From Cricetomys ansorgei (Eukaryota; Chordata; Mammalia; Rodentia; Nesomyidae): a stretch of DNA of 64,000 nucleotides. Shown piece by piece: positions 23,889-35,854 of this stretch (its first letter is position 1; each line of letters begins with the position of its first letter). A program made the position numbers and the translations under genes. The stretch spans positions 18,559,501 through 18,623,500 of the forward strand of contig JAMJFZ010001815.1 in assembly GCA_026225945.1 (NCBI GenBank), read 5' to 3'. The notes under the pieces are model-generated. The model had not been told where the DNA came from. It searched no databases and saw nothing but the letters and a program-made list of their open reading frames with translations.

Positions 23889-25256
23889 TGGCATGATTTT
23901 CCTAGCATAAAATTCTTTATGCTCAGCGTCTTGTTAATTATAAAATTTAAAAATGCTTTTAGAAAATTTCATTCTCAAACTAGTAAAAAAAAAAAAAAAT
24001 CTCTCTAATGCATTCATCCGAGTTAGACAAGAAGTGAGTCAGAGACAGCAAAGAGAGCACTGGCTCCCGGACCAAGTTGCAACTGGCTCACGATGACTGT
24101 GGAGAATTCCCTGGATCTGTCATTCTGTCTGGACATCAGGCAGCAGCTGCAAGAGACCGGATTGCTTCTCCCAAATGCGGATCATGTTTCATTTCCTTTC
24201 CACATCAGCAAAATAAAATGAAATGGGGAATTTTGGAAATGGCCTGAAATATGATTGCTGACATTGCTATAATTCGGAAATGGCTGGACTATTACACAGA
24301 TGATTTGGTTCTTTGTGGGATTTACTCTACATGTGGCACCAGGCCTAAGTCAGCCTGACACTGCTATTTCAAATTCCTTTGTTTTACTCAGGATTCTCTG
24401 TGATTTCCATCTAGGACTTGTTTGTGGAAGACCTACTGTGTGCCTCCATGCCTGAGCCAGGTCATCCAGGATTTGTAACTTTGAAAAATGGGCTTTTAAA
24501 GTTTCAGTTGATATCTTGCTTTTGCCCATCATCCATCTCCTCCCTCTGACATCCCTTTGGACCTGGCTTTCTCCCAAAGCACTGCTCTCTTGTTCTATTC
24601 TACTAACTAGGATTTATTGCTGTGCTGCCTTCTCCTAAAGAAAAAAAAAAAAAAACAGACACACACACACCCCAACTTCCCTTCTGCCTCTTTCTCAGTT
24701 CCTACTGTCTTGTTTCCTACTTTCCCAACTAATCTGAAAAAGGATTTGCTTCTTATTGTTTGCAGTTTATAATGTAGAAACTGCAATTGTAAGTTATTGG
24801 AGAGGGTAAGCTATGACATGCAGTTTGCTAATATTTTGCACTGTCATGATTATTCCCATGGTGCACTGGTTAACTGCGGCTTGACATCATCAAAAGTTAT
24901 GGCAATAATTCTGAAAATGCCTTTTTTTTTTTGGTCTCTATTCCAAAAATCCAGGTTTAAGGAGCCTGGAAATTCTGGAACTACATTAGTGAAATAAATG
25001 ACCATTGCTTACCTGTATATTTCCCAAAGGCTTATTCTAAGAGAGTCTTGAATTCTACACTATCCATATAAATGCCAACTGGGCAATTTTCCCCTTGCAG
25101 AATTAGCTGAGTTTAATTGCTGGCCAATGCTAAGGAAACAATAATAGGCCTTAGGTTAAACCATTTCTTAACCACAATTGTTTCACATTTAAGTCAGCAA
25201 ATCATAGCAAAGACTGTATCTTTTTGGATTAATTGTTGTTGTTGCTTGTTTGCTTT

Positions 25257-25382
25257 TGTATAATCCTGACTGGCTCCCTGGAACTCAGTTTGTGGACCAG
25301 GCTAGGCTTGAGTTCACAGAGATCCACTTGCCTCTGTCTCCTACGTGCTGGGATAAAAGGTGTTTGCCACCACATTTGGTCT
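25257..25382 (-). repeat. B1-like SINE, diverged
   Basis: 'ccctggaactcagtttgtgg' 'accaggctaggcttgagttc' and 'gctgggataaaaggtgtttg'. Confidence 0.8.
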
Positions 25383-26145
25383 GTTTTTGAATACTAATGG
25401 CTAGAGAAAAATCTTAGTTATACAAGCATTTTGTGTTTTATTATTTGAAGTAATGGAGTTTACAATTAGAAATATTAGAAGTATTTCATAGAACCCTACT
25501 AAAAGTGTCTCTTGAAAGATTTAGTCTCCATATATAGAAGACAGATCTCAAGAAACAGGACTGAAGGAATAAGTAGAATGTGATAGAAGACAAAGAGAAA
25601 AGTAAAGATTATCTTTGTGAGCTGCTTATCCTTGAGAGTGCCTCTGGCTGAGTGCTGCTGAGATCCTCTGGGGAAATCAGAAGAGGATGTCTTGGGATTG
25701 TCCCTCTCTAGAAACTCACATGATACTTGACTAAACCTTCTCACCCTTTGGTACTCCAGGAGCATCAGTTCCTCTCACCCTTCTATGATGTCTCGCCAGA
25801 GTCAAACTAACAATTGGTTTCAGAACAATCCCAGAAGCAGAAAACCAAAGAAAGTAGGAAGGGTAGAGTTTGAAGTGAACTTTGCCAGTGTACAACACGT
25901 TTTAGGAGCTGTCCACCAACTGCATCTGAAAATATAAGGAGGCCCTAGACCTGTGCACAAAAGGAAGTGAAATCAAATGAATGAAAGTCTTTTTGAATTT
26001 GGACTTTTATTGAACACATAATTTGGAATGATGGAAGTTCTTTGACCATGGAAATTGCTTATAGTCTCTGAGCTATATCACCAAATAGGAATGGAAATAC
26101 TTACCTCCTTGTGTGGTTTCTGATAGAACAAAGTACAGCACTTAT

Positions 26146-26641
26146 AGAGCTGGAGAGATGGATCAATGGCTTAGGCCATGTATCACTTACTTTTCTGTTG
26201 TGACAAAACACCATAATTAAGACAACTTTCAAAAGAAACCATTTAATAGGACTTATGTAGTCTGAGAATTAGAGTCCAAGATGGCACAGCGAAGTCATGG
26301 TGACAGGAATAGCTGAGAGTTCACATTTGTATCCACAGGTAGGAGGCAGTGAAAAGCACAGTGGGAATAGTCTTTTGAAATCTCCCCCCAGTGACTCACT
26401 TCCTCCAACAAGGCCATACCCCCTAATCCTTCCCAAACAATTCCACCAATTGGTGTCCAAGTATTAAAATAGATAAGTCTTTGGGGGCCATTCTTATTCA
26501 CACTGCCACTACAGAGTATATTTTATAAAAGACCAAAGTTTGTTCCAGCACCTGTGTTGGGTGACTCAAAACTGTCTACAGTTCCAGCCTAAGGAGGATG
26601 TAATATCTCAGGCCTCTGCAGGCTTTTACATGCACAGATAT
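26146..26641 (+). repeat. B2-group SINE, interrupted
   Basis: The 5' tip 'gctggagagatggatcaatg' lies at 26149-26168. The 3' part, 'tgttccagcacctgtgttgg' through 'ctttacatgcacagata'-like tail, resumes at about 26531. The interval 26179-26513 is a later insertion. Confidence 0.65.
26179..26513 (+). repeat. Rodent repeat inserted into a B2 SINE
   Basis: Starts TGTATCACTT and contains 'gtgacaaaacaccataatta', 'gactcacttcctccaacaag' and 'tgggggccattcttattcac', ending in ACTACA. Its TG...CA ends suggest an LTR-type element, but I find no clear target duplication. It splits a B2 SINE (26146-26176 and 26531-26641). Confidence 0.65.
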
Positions 26642-27749
26642 ATTAAAAAAAATTCACATTCCATAAAGTATAGATCCTGGTGTGTGAAATACATGGTATT
26701 ATGTTATTAATGATATCTATAGAAATACACACAACACTGTTATTAGTAACTACCTGTATTATAGATATTGAAGAGTCAATTAATACTCTGTAAAATGATT
26801 TCACCACTTGATGGTATGTAGCATTTTGTATACCAATGTATTGAAATTTTGTTTGGAAGGCCATTAAGTTTTGATACAGTTTTAACATTAATTTCATGAG
26901 TGAATGGGCAACGGAAAAATCATCAGTGGGACTAAATTATCATGTGTTTTCCATACTTTTGTTAGAGTTGCTTTTAGTTTCCCATCAGTTAAATCTCCAG
27001 ACATTCTATGGGTTTAAAAATTTTTTCATCATTTGAAATGGAGTCAAATACCAAGAAACAATCCATGCTCATCCTACTTGCTAGTTTTCTCTGATGTCTA
27101 AGTATTTTTTTTAATTTTAGATTAAACTTTTCATGCTACAGTTTCATTCTTCCTCATTTTCCTCCAGTGGAAAGAAAGAAGCAGCTGGTTACTATTTTCA
27201 ACTTTCTTTTGTTTGAGATGTATGAAATATGCAACACATGAATGTATGGTTTTGTTTTTTTTACTTAGATCCCACCACTTCTTTTTTTTTTTTTTTTTTG
27301 CAAACAATGATAGAATTTAAAACAGAGAAGCCATAGAGATCATCTGGTCCTTGTATAGAACTTGACCAGTTAATGCCATTAAAACCATCTTGTCATCTAG
27401 CACTCCTTTTGCACTTCCGTGATGTTGTTGAAATACCTTCTTTTTCTTATGAATGCTGAAAATTCTTTGCCTATTAATGTTAATCCAGCACCACATAATA
27501 CTTTTCTAATTTACTGTTGATTTTGATGGTAATAACCTTATTATTTTGTTAGTAATTAATCACATGTGTTACTTTTTCTCTATTATGAACAGAATTGCCA
27601 AGCGTTCTGAGATGAGAAGAGATAGATGACAGACAGATAGGTACACAGGCAGACAGTAAACAGACTTTTACTATCACCTTCCTCTGCCAGTTGCACACTC
27701 TTCAAAAAAAAAAAAACTTCCCATCTTATTTTTCTTTTTAAAAAATATT

Positions 27750-27753
<4 letters not shown>

Positions 27754-27791
<38 letters not shown>
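27754..27791. repeat. (TG)n microsatellite
   Basis: About 19 units beside a B2/B3-group SINE. Confidence 0.95.
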
Positions 27792-27794
<3 letters not shown>

Positions 27795-27952
27795 TGTGAG
27801 CACAAGTGTCCATGGAGATCAAAGGAATCATGCCCCCGAAGAACTGGAATTACAGGCAGCTATGAAACACCCAATATCTGTACGGGGCACCAAACTTGGT
27901 ACTCTGGAAGAGCAGCAAGCTCTCTAGACCACCACACCATCTCTCTAGCCCC
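27792..27952 (-). repeat. B2/B3-group SINE
   Basis: 'gaactggaattacaggcagc', 'ttggtactctggaagagcag' and 'catctctctagcccc'. It abuts a TG run at its 3' side. Confidence 0.75.
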
Positions 27953-28084
27953 TGTGCCTCTGTTTCTGGTACCCACACTAAGAAAATTTTAAACAACTTT
28001 GCCTACTTTATCGAAGAGATCCAGATGTACTGTATTTCAGCTTCATAACCGAAAATGTTTTAAAACAAATTAATTTAATAGGTT

Positions 28085-28180
28085 TAGAGTACTGCCTGTG
28101 AGGCAGGGTACCTGAGCTGAATCTTGGGCCTATTACTTAAAATCTCTTGTCTTTAGTTTTCTCATCTGTAGAATGTTGTT
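28085..28180 (+). repeat. MIR-type SINE relic
   Basis: 'cttgggcctattacttaaaa' then 'tttagttttctcatctgtag' 'aatg' matches the MIR core and tail order. Confidence 0.6.
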
Positions 28181-28362
28181 GCTTATGGTAGATTTTTTTT
28201 TTAAACCAGAGATCAGGTTGAAGCAGTATATTGCTACTTTAGCTTTCTGTTGTACTACATACTCTTACTCTACAGAATAAATATCATCAGACTAAATGTT
28301 CACTGGGACATTATCACAGTAATCACATCAGCAACAGCAGCATTAGTACCACTGTCCCCTCC

Positions 28363-28478
28363 ATCTTCATCATCCCCATCATCCCCATCATCCCTATCAC
28401 ATCATCCATCATCACCATCATCACCAATGTCACCATCATCATCACCACCATCATCACCATCCTTTCCATCATCACAAA
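28363..28478. repeat. (ATC)n imperfect minisatellite
   Basis: Repeats of CATCATC, CCCATCATC and CACCATCATC. The 139-codon frame over it is Ser/Pro-rich only because of the repeat. Confidence 0.92.
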
Positions 28479-28889
28479 CACTGTCATCTAAATTTTTCCC
28501 TTTTATAGCAAGTGCCAAGTTTTCAAATGTCCTTGTAAGAGAATATGCTTTTAATAGGCATAGTACTTATTTATCATCTGCAGGAACAATCATTTTATTT
28601 TTATTTTATTCTATTTTGAGGTGCCGGAAACTAAACCCCAGATTTCACACAATCCATTTTAGGCAATGATATAACACAGAACTGAATCACTAGCCCTAGA
28701 ACTACTTGAAACTCATTTGAATTTGTTGTCAGTTAAATTGTAAACGTTGCCTATGGTACCCATGGAATTCTATGTGTCTTCCTATGCCACAAATTTCACT
28801 GCATTTGATTGACAACTGTTTATGCCTTGTAGGCAACTTTTTTTTTTCCTTATGTAATTAAATATTTTCTTCTTTGTCAATGGGACTCT

Positions 28890-29106
28890 GTTTTAAAAAT
28901 TATTTTTATGTATATGGCTGTTTTGCCTGCGTGTATGCCTGTGTAACACGTGTGTGCCTGGTACCTTTGGAGGGCAGAAGAGGATGTCAGATCCCCTGGA
29001 ACTAGAGTTACAGGTAGTTTTGAGCTACTGTGTGGGTGCTAGGAACTGAACCTGGATCCTCTGAAAGAGCAGCCAGTGCTCTTAACCAGAGTTATCTTTC
29101 CAGCTC
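28890..29106 (-). repeat. B2/B3-group SINE
   Basis: 'tggctgttttgcctgcgtgt', 'ctggaactagagttacaggt' and 'gagcagccagtgctcttaac' then TTTCCAGCTC, a near full-length reverse copy. Confidence 0.88.
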
Positions 29107-29369
29107 AATTAATAAGATGTGTCATTTTGCACCTGCAGTTTCCTAGGCCCTTTTGCATGCTCCATTTGAGCACTATTCCACAGTGTTTTACTTAGGACTC
29201 CCAAGCTTCTGTCATACATGATAATCTCTATCTCCATTTCACTGTTCAACTGAATTTTCTGTCATGGTAGAAAATGTGTGGTGCTCAACAAAATGATATC
29301 ACTTGAAATGTGTCTAAGACAATTGAGAAATTATTCCTAAAATGAGGTTTATTTATGTCTTTTGCATGG

Positions 29370-29531
29370 TAGTCCCGGGTTGCAGAAGGTATGCCTGCCA
29401 TCCACACAGTGGGAATCAGAGGGCCACTCAAGGAGTCAGTTCCCTCCCTCCACCACGCAGGTTCAAGAGATTGATCTCAGGTCCTCAGGCTTAGTGGCAA
29501 GTGCCCTTCCCCACTGAGCTGTCTCACTAGG
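29370..29531 (-). repeat. tRNA-derived rodent SINE fragment
   Basis: 'gagtcagttccctccctcca', 'gatctcaggtcctcaggctt' and 'ccactgagctgtctcactag'. Confidence 0.68.
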
Positions 29532-29959
29532 TAGAGAATCAATTTTTATTTTTTAAAGAAATTAATCCAGAGAGCCACATGTAGCCAGCGGGCAAGGCAA
29601 TTCTGGAATAACCCCTCATCCACCATTTGAGGCTTAAAATTCCCACTGCATTCTGGTTTCCTCTCACTGTGAAAATTAGATTTGTGCATTTTATTGCTCC
29701 TGTATGTATGTAGAATTCTCCAAGGATTATTTATACTTCATTTCATTACATACTGATAATCTTAGATTATTGGAACTGCACATATATATTTCTATTTGTA
29801 GAGTATTTCACTCTTTAATGTACTATTTCTTTAAATTGCATGCTTAATTTAATATTTTTTGCAAGTGAAAATGATATGGTCATTGATAAAGACAGAAAAA
29901 ATAGAAGTAAAAATAATCACCTTAGTGATGCAAAGCAGATGTAGTACATGTTCGTGTCT

Positions 29960-30190
29960 TGCACACACATACTGTATACACACAGTGTACACTATATACA
30001 CAACACACTATGAACACATACCCACACACACCATACAGATGCACACACACTATACATAAACAGACTACACACAACACGTACTCTACTCAAAACTAACACT
30101 ATAAACATGTACACACTCTCCACACAACACACACTCTAAACATGACAGACACTATTCACATGCACACATGTGCCATACACACACTATAAA
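29960..30190. repeat. Degenerate CA-rich tract
   Basis: About 230 bp of CACA, TACACA and AACACACT variants, an old decayed microsatellite. Confidence 0.9.
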
Positions 30191-30948
30191 ATGTACTAAC
30201 CACTTTCACTATACCTCACCACACAGACACATGGGGGCAGGGGGTGAATTCTTTTTATATTTATTTATTTTTAAGTCAACGGCGCTCATACAGTTAATAC
30301 ATATTTACTGCTAGGAAAAAAAGTGGAAAACACTGAAGTATGAAGATACACACTGATCATCACAAGAATGCATCAGTCATCCACTTTGTTTTGGTGTGTT
30401 TTCCCTCTCTGTTATTCCCAAGACTTGTAGAAAGGTGATATGCAGGTAATCGGGCAGATGCATAAACAGACTAGCATTTTTAAGACATTGAATTGTGCTG
30501 TAGGTTATATGGCATTCCAATAAATACATCCACCTTTCAGATTGAAGTCAAACAAAAACTTATGTCACTATCACTATGCATCATCCACTATGATATTAAT
30601 GGCTATTTTGAACAATTATGACTTAATAAGAACATGTGCCAACTGTTAGTAGCCCCGTATTAAGAGGTAGGGCCTACAAAGCATCTCTGCCATCTCTGCT
30701 AGAATTTTGACTTGCTTGGTCTTGTGCAGTAACTCCAGCTGCCATGAGTTGGTGAGTGTGATATCTATGTCTGGTCCAACAGACTTTTCAGAGCACTCCT
30801 CTTCATCCTCCAATTCTTTCTGCCTCCTTCCCCACAAAGTTCTCTAAGCTTTGGGTGGGGGTGGGGATGTAATAAAGATACCCCAATTGTGGATGAACAC
30901 TCAGATATATATATACACACACACACAATACAAATATATACAAATACA

Positions 30949-30949
<1 letters not shown>

Positions 30950-31011
<62 letters not shown>
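30950..31011. repeat. (TA)n microsatellite, about 30 units
   Basis: Uninterrupted TA, about 615 bp upstream of exon A, preceded by mixed TA/CA. Confidence 0.97.
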
Positions 31012-31016
<5 letters not shown>

Positions 31017-31099
31017 ACACGCACTCTCTGGATTTTTCAATTTGTTCATTGTATTCCACTGTTTAGATACCGACAATTTCATAATGTAAACTAAGCATA

Positions 31100-31430
31100 A
31101 CATAAAACCATAGCATGACTTTAATAGCTGCACCGTAGTCCATTCATCTATGTGTAGTAATTTATTGGCTCCGTTCTCATTCTGGGCCATATGGAATGTT
31201 TCTCATAAATGCCTCTGTGTTTGCTACAAGGTGTCTGAAGTTTTTCATCTGATTATTATTTCCTTAGGATACTTTTCATGAAGTAAAATCACAGGGCCAG
31301 GTGGAAAGAACTGATTTAAGATCCGTGAGGTATATTGCCAAATTGCCCTCTGGAAAATTCTCCCTTGCTTATAGAAGAAAAGAACTAATCCCCGTTCTAA
31401 TTCTCCTCTAATCATTTTTTTATGCAGCGT
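31100..31430 (-). repeat. Ancient mammalian L1 3' end, close to exon A
   Basis: 'tagctgcaccgtagtccatt', 'ttatttccttaggatacttt' and 'atattgccaaattgccctct' are ordered reverse-complement L1M signatures. It ends about 200 bp before exon A. Confidence 0.78.
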
Positions 31431-31625
31431 TTCTTCCAACCTTTGAACTTCTTTGGTTTTAGGACTCAGAGACGTTTATTTTCTGAACACGTTTCTTTCA
31501 GAGGATTAACAAATTAATCACTTTGTTACCCATATATCCAAACAACGTAACTCTCATTTTTTTTTCTTAGTAAAGCTTTTGAAATGCAACAATTTTTTTT
31601 ATTGTTGTAAATTATTTCTTTCTAG

Positions 31626-31679
31626 GGTGAACCAGGAGTCAAAGGAGAAACTGGTCTGGCTGGCCTTAATGGACAAGAC
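31626..31679 (+). CDS. Collagen triple-helix exon A (54 bp)
   Basis: One internal exon of a collagen alpha chain. It reads GEPGVKGETGLAGLNGQD, six uninterrupted Gly-X-Y triplets. The exon is exactly 54 bp, the classic collagen unit, starts on a complete Gly codon and ends on a complete codon (phase 0-0). The acceptor is a pyrimidine stretch ending TTTCTAG and the donor is GTAAGC, both good. Lys-Gly-Glu (VKGET) is typical of helix-stabilising and charged positions. The product would be part of an extracellular (or membrane-anchored) triple-helical domain. The gene continues at 40062. Exon-intron sizes (8.4 kb to the next exon, at least 31 kb upstream without an exon) argue for a very large non-fibrillar collagen gene such as a FACIT or MACIT. 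I do not recognise which one, so no symbol is given. Collagen assignment is firm; family member is open. Confidence 0.93.
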
Positions 31680-32944
31680 GTAAGCCTAATTCTCTTTTTA
31701 ATAATGCTCTGTTTATATTTTACCACTGAAATAGTCTATCTAATGCAATTAGATTTGGCTGTCTTTGGCAGAACCAGCCATAGTCAAACAAGATGAAGGA
31801 TGAAGGCAGGTTTTCACATAGTTTTTTTTTTTCTTTTTCTTTGTTTCAGTAGTGTTTTTAGCTTCATTATGGGCTCTCTTGGGCTTCGTTTGTCTCACGC
31901 ATGTCCTGCCCCACAACAATCTTTTCTTCGTCTTTATCTCTTGTGTGATTTATTCAGGTCTTGCTCTCACTGTCGCTTTCGTCTTGCACATGTTCAGCAG
32001 TGACCTGCGTTCTCAGCTGTATGGCACAGTCTATGTCACCCATCTCTCCCTCTAGTGAAAGTCTGTGCACCTCTCCCCCTCCCCCCCATAGGATTGTGTT
32101 TATGTAAACAGGAGAAGGAAGAGAAGGGAGGCTGTGTATTAGGAGTATACACTCTTCCAGAAAACAACGACCCTGTCACCAGTCCAAACATGAGTGCTTC
32201 AACCTAAAGCATACAACAGCCTTTGACATCTTTGAATCCGATTCATCTCCTTCCCTTTCCCTAGAGATAGTTATTGCCCCTCCTTCAAGAATATTTGAAA
32301 TTTAAACAATAGCCTATTTGTTTTTGTTTCTTTTGAGATGTACCTTATTCAAATCAGCACAGTCACCATTTTTTGTTGAAATGCAGATTGTACTGGGGAT
32401 CTTACCAAGTGACAGTCCTTGCCCTTGGTTTCTATTTTCATTTACATATACACTGTTAAAATGGTTTAAAGGACTACATTACCTATTTTTAAATCAAGAA
32501 TAAGGAAACACTACCCAAGGCTCTGTTCAGTTCCACAGTGCCTGGTAGCCTTGTGTGCAGTAGACCTTCACAGCACAAGTAAGGCTGAAGGCCTATCTTT
32601 AGGGACTGTGAAGAAAGTAAGAGAATTCTTAAGGGACTTGCTTCCAAAAGAGAAATGCCCAAGAGTTACCCCTGACACAAGATTATGACATCCCTCAGCT
32701 TCAGTTCCTTGCTTATTTCCCAGAAAGGGCCATTCACATCTTTACTGTGGCCCTCATCCTTGTTGCTCGGCACCCTCGCAGTGATTTTCCTATAGAGTAT
32801 TGGGCAGTAGCAGCAGTGGTTTCCAGCTGAGAAGTCTGCATATACCCCCATCACCTTCCCTAGATATATTGAGACACTGACCTATGAGTTTAAGCAGCAT
32901 CTGAGCCACCTTGATATCACTGACCTATAGTACTTGGTGCAATG

Positions 32945-33060
32945 GTCAAGAGTTCTAGAATATAAGCCAAGACCCAGATTTTACCCTAGCTCTGCCACTA
33001 GCTCAGCAAGTCACTTCTCAGTCTGTTAAGTGATACACTTAGAATAGGTACGAAAGTCCC
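32945..33060 (+). repeat. MIR-type SINE relic
   Basis: 'ctagctctgccactagctca' 'gcaagtcacttctcagtctg' follows the MIR core. Confidence 0.6.
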
Positions 33061-33235
33061 CTCTGCTAAAGTATCCTATGATTTTCTACAAAGATTATTA
33101 AGATTACAGATGTGGGAAGCAGCATGAGATGTAAAGCATTCACTTGGGGATTTGAACCCCTGCCATGTGGAAGACACCATGAAAAAGTCAAGTCCAGGGC
33201 ACACTGAGAACCAGAGATTAGAGACCACTGGATTA

Positions 33236-33600
33236 GTAGTTGTAGTCACTCTTTGTGTTGCTTTAACAAAACACCTGGCAGCAAGAAACTTAATGAAGGA
33301 ATGGTTTATCTGGGCTAACAGTTTGAGGGTCCAGTCAAATCATCAGAGACGTCACAGCAGGAGCAACATGAGATAGCTGATCTTATTGAATCCAGAGTCA
33401 AGAAACAGAGAAAAAAGGAAAGCCGATAGTCAGCTCTATTTCCACATTTTATCCAATCCAGGAATCTCAACCATGGTTGGTGGTACCAAACTTAGGATGG
33501 GTCTTCCCAGCTCAGTTAATCAAGTCTAGAAACATCCACACAGACATTGCCAGAGATATGTCTCCTCGATTAATCGAAAACGTGGCAAGTTGACAAGACC
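33236..33600 (+). repeat. Middle-repetitive rodent repeat
   Basis: Starts 'gttgctttaacaaaacacct', contains 'aatggtttatctgggctaac' and ends 'cgtggcaagttgacaag'. Diverged. Confidence 0.6.
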
Positions 33601-35806
33601 TATCCTTCCTAAAAGTACTATTTTATGCTTAAGGAGAATTCCTTTCTAAAAGATTCTATGATGGATATGGTCTGGGCATTTGTATAGTTTTCTGTCCCTT
33701 CTATTGTACTATAGAAAAAGCAAAGATGCATTATTGTACCAAGTACTTACTGGATTCTTTACCAAGTATTCTAATGCTTGTAGTAAGTTTTCAGTTGCTG
33801 CTTGCAGAGTTTTACTTTGAAAAACTTTGTTACTGTGCTATGTAGTCTAATCTAAAAGCAAGGAAAGCCTCACCTAAGACAGAAGGTGCTGATAGTACTG
33901 CAGATGTCACATGTATATCTAACTTGTTTTTTAAGTAGAGGGAAATTCAAATAACTCCTTTAGTACTATTTATGGAAAAGAAATTACCTGTGAGAAATAT
34001 AAGAACCTTAAAAGAGGAAAAACTACAGGATTGCAAAGGTTAACCAAAGTCCCTGTATATGTGATCTCAGAGATAACAGAGGAAACCAATGCTATCTTAA
34101 AGTCCCCAAAGGCAATGTTAGAGCTTAAATAGATAAATAGTTTTCCACACATTTTAATAAAACTGAAATTTAAAGATTTGGAGATGTTTCTCATGTTGTT
34201 GGAAAGTAGAGCTGGAAGAATTTTTAGAACTGGTCGATATACCCAGACATTTGAACAACTGTACAAATATTCTGGCAGCCACTGAAAAATCCCAGCCTTG
34301 AATAAGACCAGACCTGCAGACAGTGCACTTGCTGGGAGATAACTTCTCCTTCTGAATGGGATGGTCCTGCAGGATTCCATCACACACTCCACTAAGAATA
34401 GTTCTATTTCTTTCACATCTTCATTCCTTAAGACTGTTAAGCTTGGTACCAAGCATGAAAAGGCCCATGCATTTTCTTTCTTGGTTACTTAGTTGATATG
34501 TAGATGGTGTTGGAGTTTTTCCCCTTGATTTTCCTAAAGGTATTCAGGAGTCACAATGAAGAAATGGGAGCAAGTAATAAGAGTTTGCTTTCTTCTTTCT
34601 CTCCTCTCATTAGTGTGAAGAATCAAAGGCTGTTGTGACATTGACAGATGTGTCAGTGTTAACATTGTTTTCAGAAAACATTTTTATTAGAAATTTGAAA
34701 TTCTGTCTTCTGCCAACTTGATGGGTTAGCTAGATAAGGGCATTATAACATGTTATTTTCAGAAGCAACATTTAAAAAAAATAGCAGCTTTAAGAAAATA
34801 ATCAATTTTATTCTATAAAACAGTAAAGTCACCCTTTAATCCTGAATGTTTGGCTGAAAAGTCTCATTTTCCCACTCAATCATGCAGTATACCATGATGT
34901 CCCTCAATGCTGAACACCTGACTGAAAACCCAAGTATTTCAGCACTTGTGGCGACTTCATTGTGACTTGTAATTACAGGCACATTTTCTAGAGAATGCAT
35001 GGTATGTTGATGATTATTTTAACCTACAAAAGTCAAGTTACTACAGGGATTATAACTTCCAGAATATTTGGTTAGAATGCAACTTAACAATGTATCAGCT
35101 TACTGACTTCGAAATTACGGTGAACTAAAATAATTTAATATTTCCACTAAATGAATTCAAACATCCCCGTTCAATAGACTTAGTTGCTGTACATTGGATT
35201 TAGTTTGAAATGGTGCTTTATATAACACATTTCTGTGTCAATTTTTCCACAAAATAGCTAGCCTGAGTTTAGAAGTTTAGTTTACTTAGTTTACTTAGTT
35301 TAGAAGGAAGTACCTTGCAGTCCATTCTTTCTCAGCTAGATACTGTGGGATTTAGGGCAAAACAACTCTTTGCCATGTAGGATTGTCTTTATGTATATAC
35401 ATTTACATATACTCATGCAATAAAAATTAATAAAAAGAGGTTATGGATCTGAAAGCAAGGAGCAAGGAGAGGTGTATGGAAGGGTTTCAAGGGATGGAAG
35501 AACCACTCCAAACTCTCCATTTTCATATTACGTGCAGATGCAACTACCACGCTTCAGAGAATCCTTATGTACAATAATATTACTGAGATCCTTAATAATA
35601 GATACCCATCCATGTCTTAAGTTTAGAATCTGTTTCATTTTGTTCTATGCTTTTTTTTTTAATTTAAAAGCTTTTATAGATTAAAAAAAAACTTTCATAG
35701 GTGAATACTGTACTTACATCGTTTCTACCCCTCCCTTTCCTCCCTCTCACTCCTCCCATATCTTCCCCACTGCTCCCTCTCAAGTTCATGAGCTCGTCTA
35801 CAATCT

Positions 35807-35810
<4 letters not shown>

Positions 35811-35850
<40 letters not shown>
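35811..35850. repeat. (AC)n microsatellite
   Basis: About 20 units. Confidence 0.97.

Positions 35851-35854
<4 letters not shown>

Larger units (their letters stand above)
1..31625 (+). other. Presumed 5' intron of the collagen gene
   Basis: No Gly-X-Y exon with splice sites was seen here on either strand. The interval holds the repeats listed separately. Unique or unassigned AT-rich stretches lie at about 1120-2035, 2405-3490, 6800-8390, 9035-10250, 10350-11440, 12000-13640, 14155-15425, 17990-18485, 20290-23670, 23890-25255, 25385-26145, 26645-27750 and 29535-29960; in these I see no gene. Short open frames in them (up to about 97 codons) have no recognisable protein. Confidence 0.6.

Noticed and set aside
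28250..28669. 139-codon Ser/Pro-rich open frame
   Set aside because: Produced by the ATC minisatellite; no conserved protein features.
33970..34452. 160-codon open frame on the minus strand, the longest outside simple repeats
   Set aside because: No recognisable domain, no splice sites or homologous parent recalled, and one frame of this length is expected by chance in 64 kb of two-strand sequence.
34441..34454. 14-bp palindrome GCTTGGTACCAAGC
   Set aside because: Palindromes of this length occur by chance at this window size; no other signal nearby.
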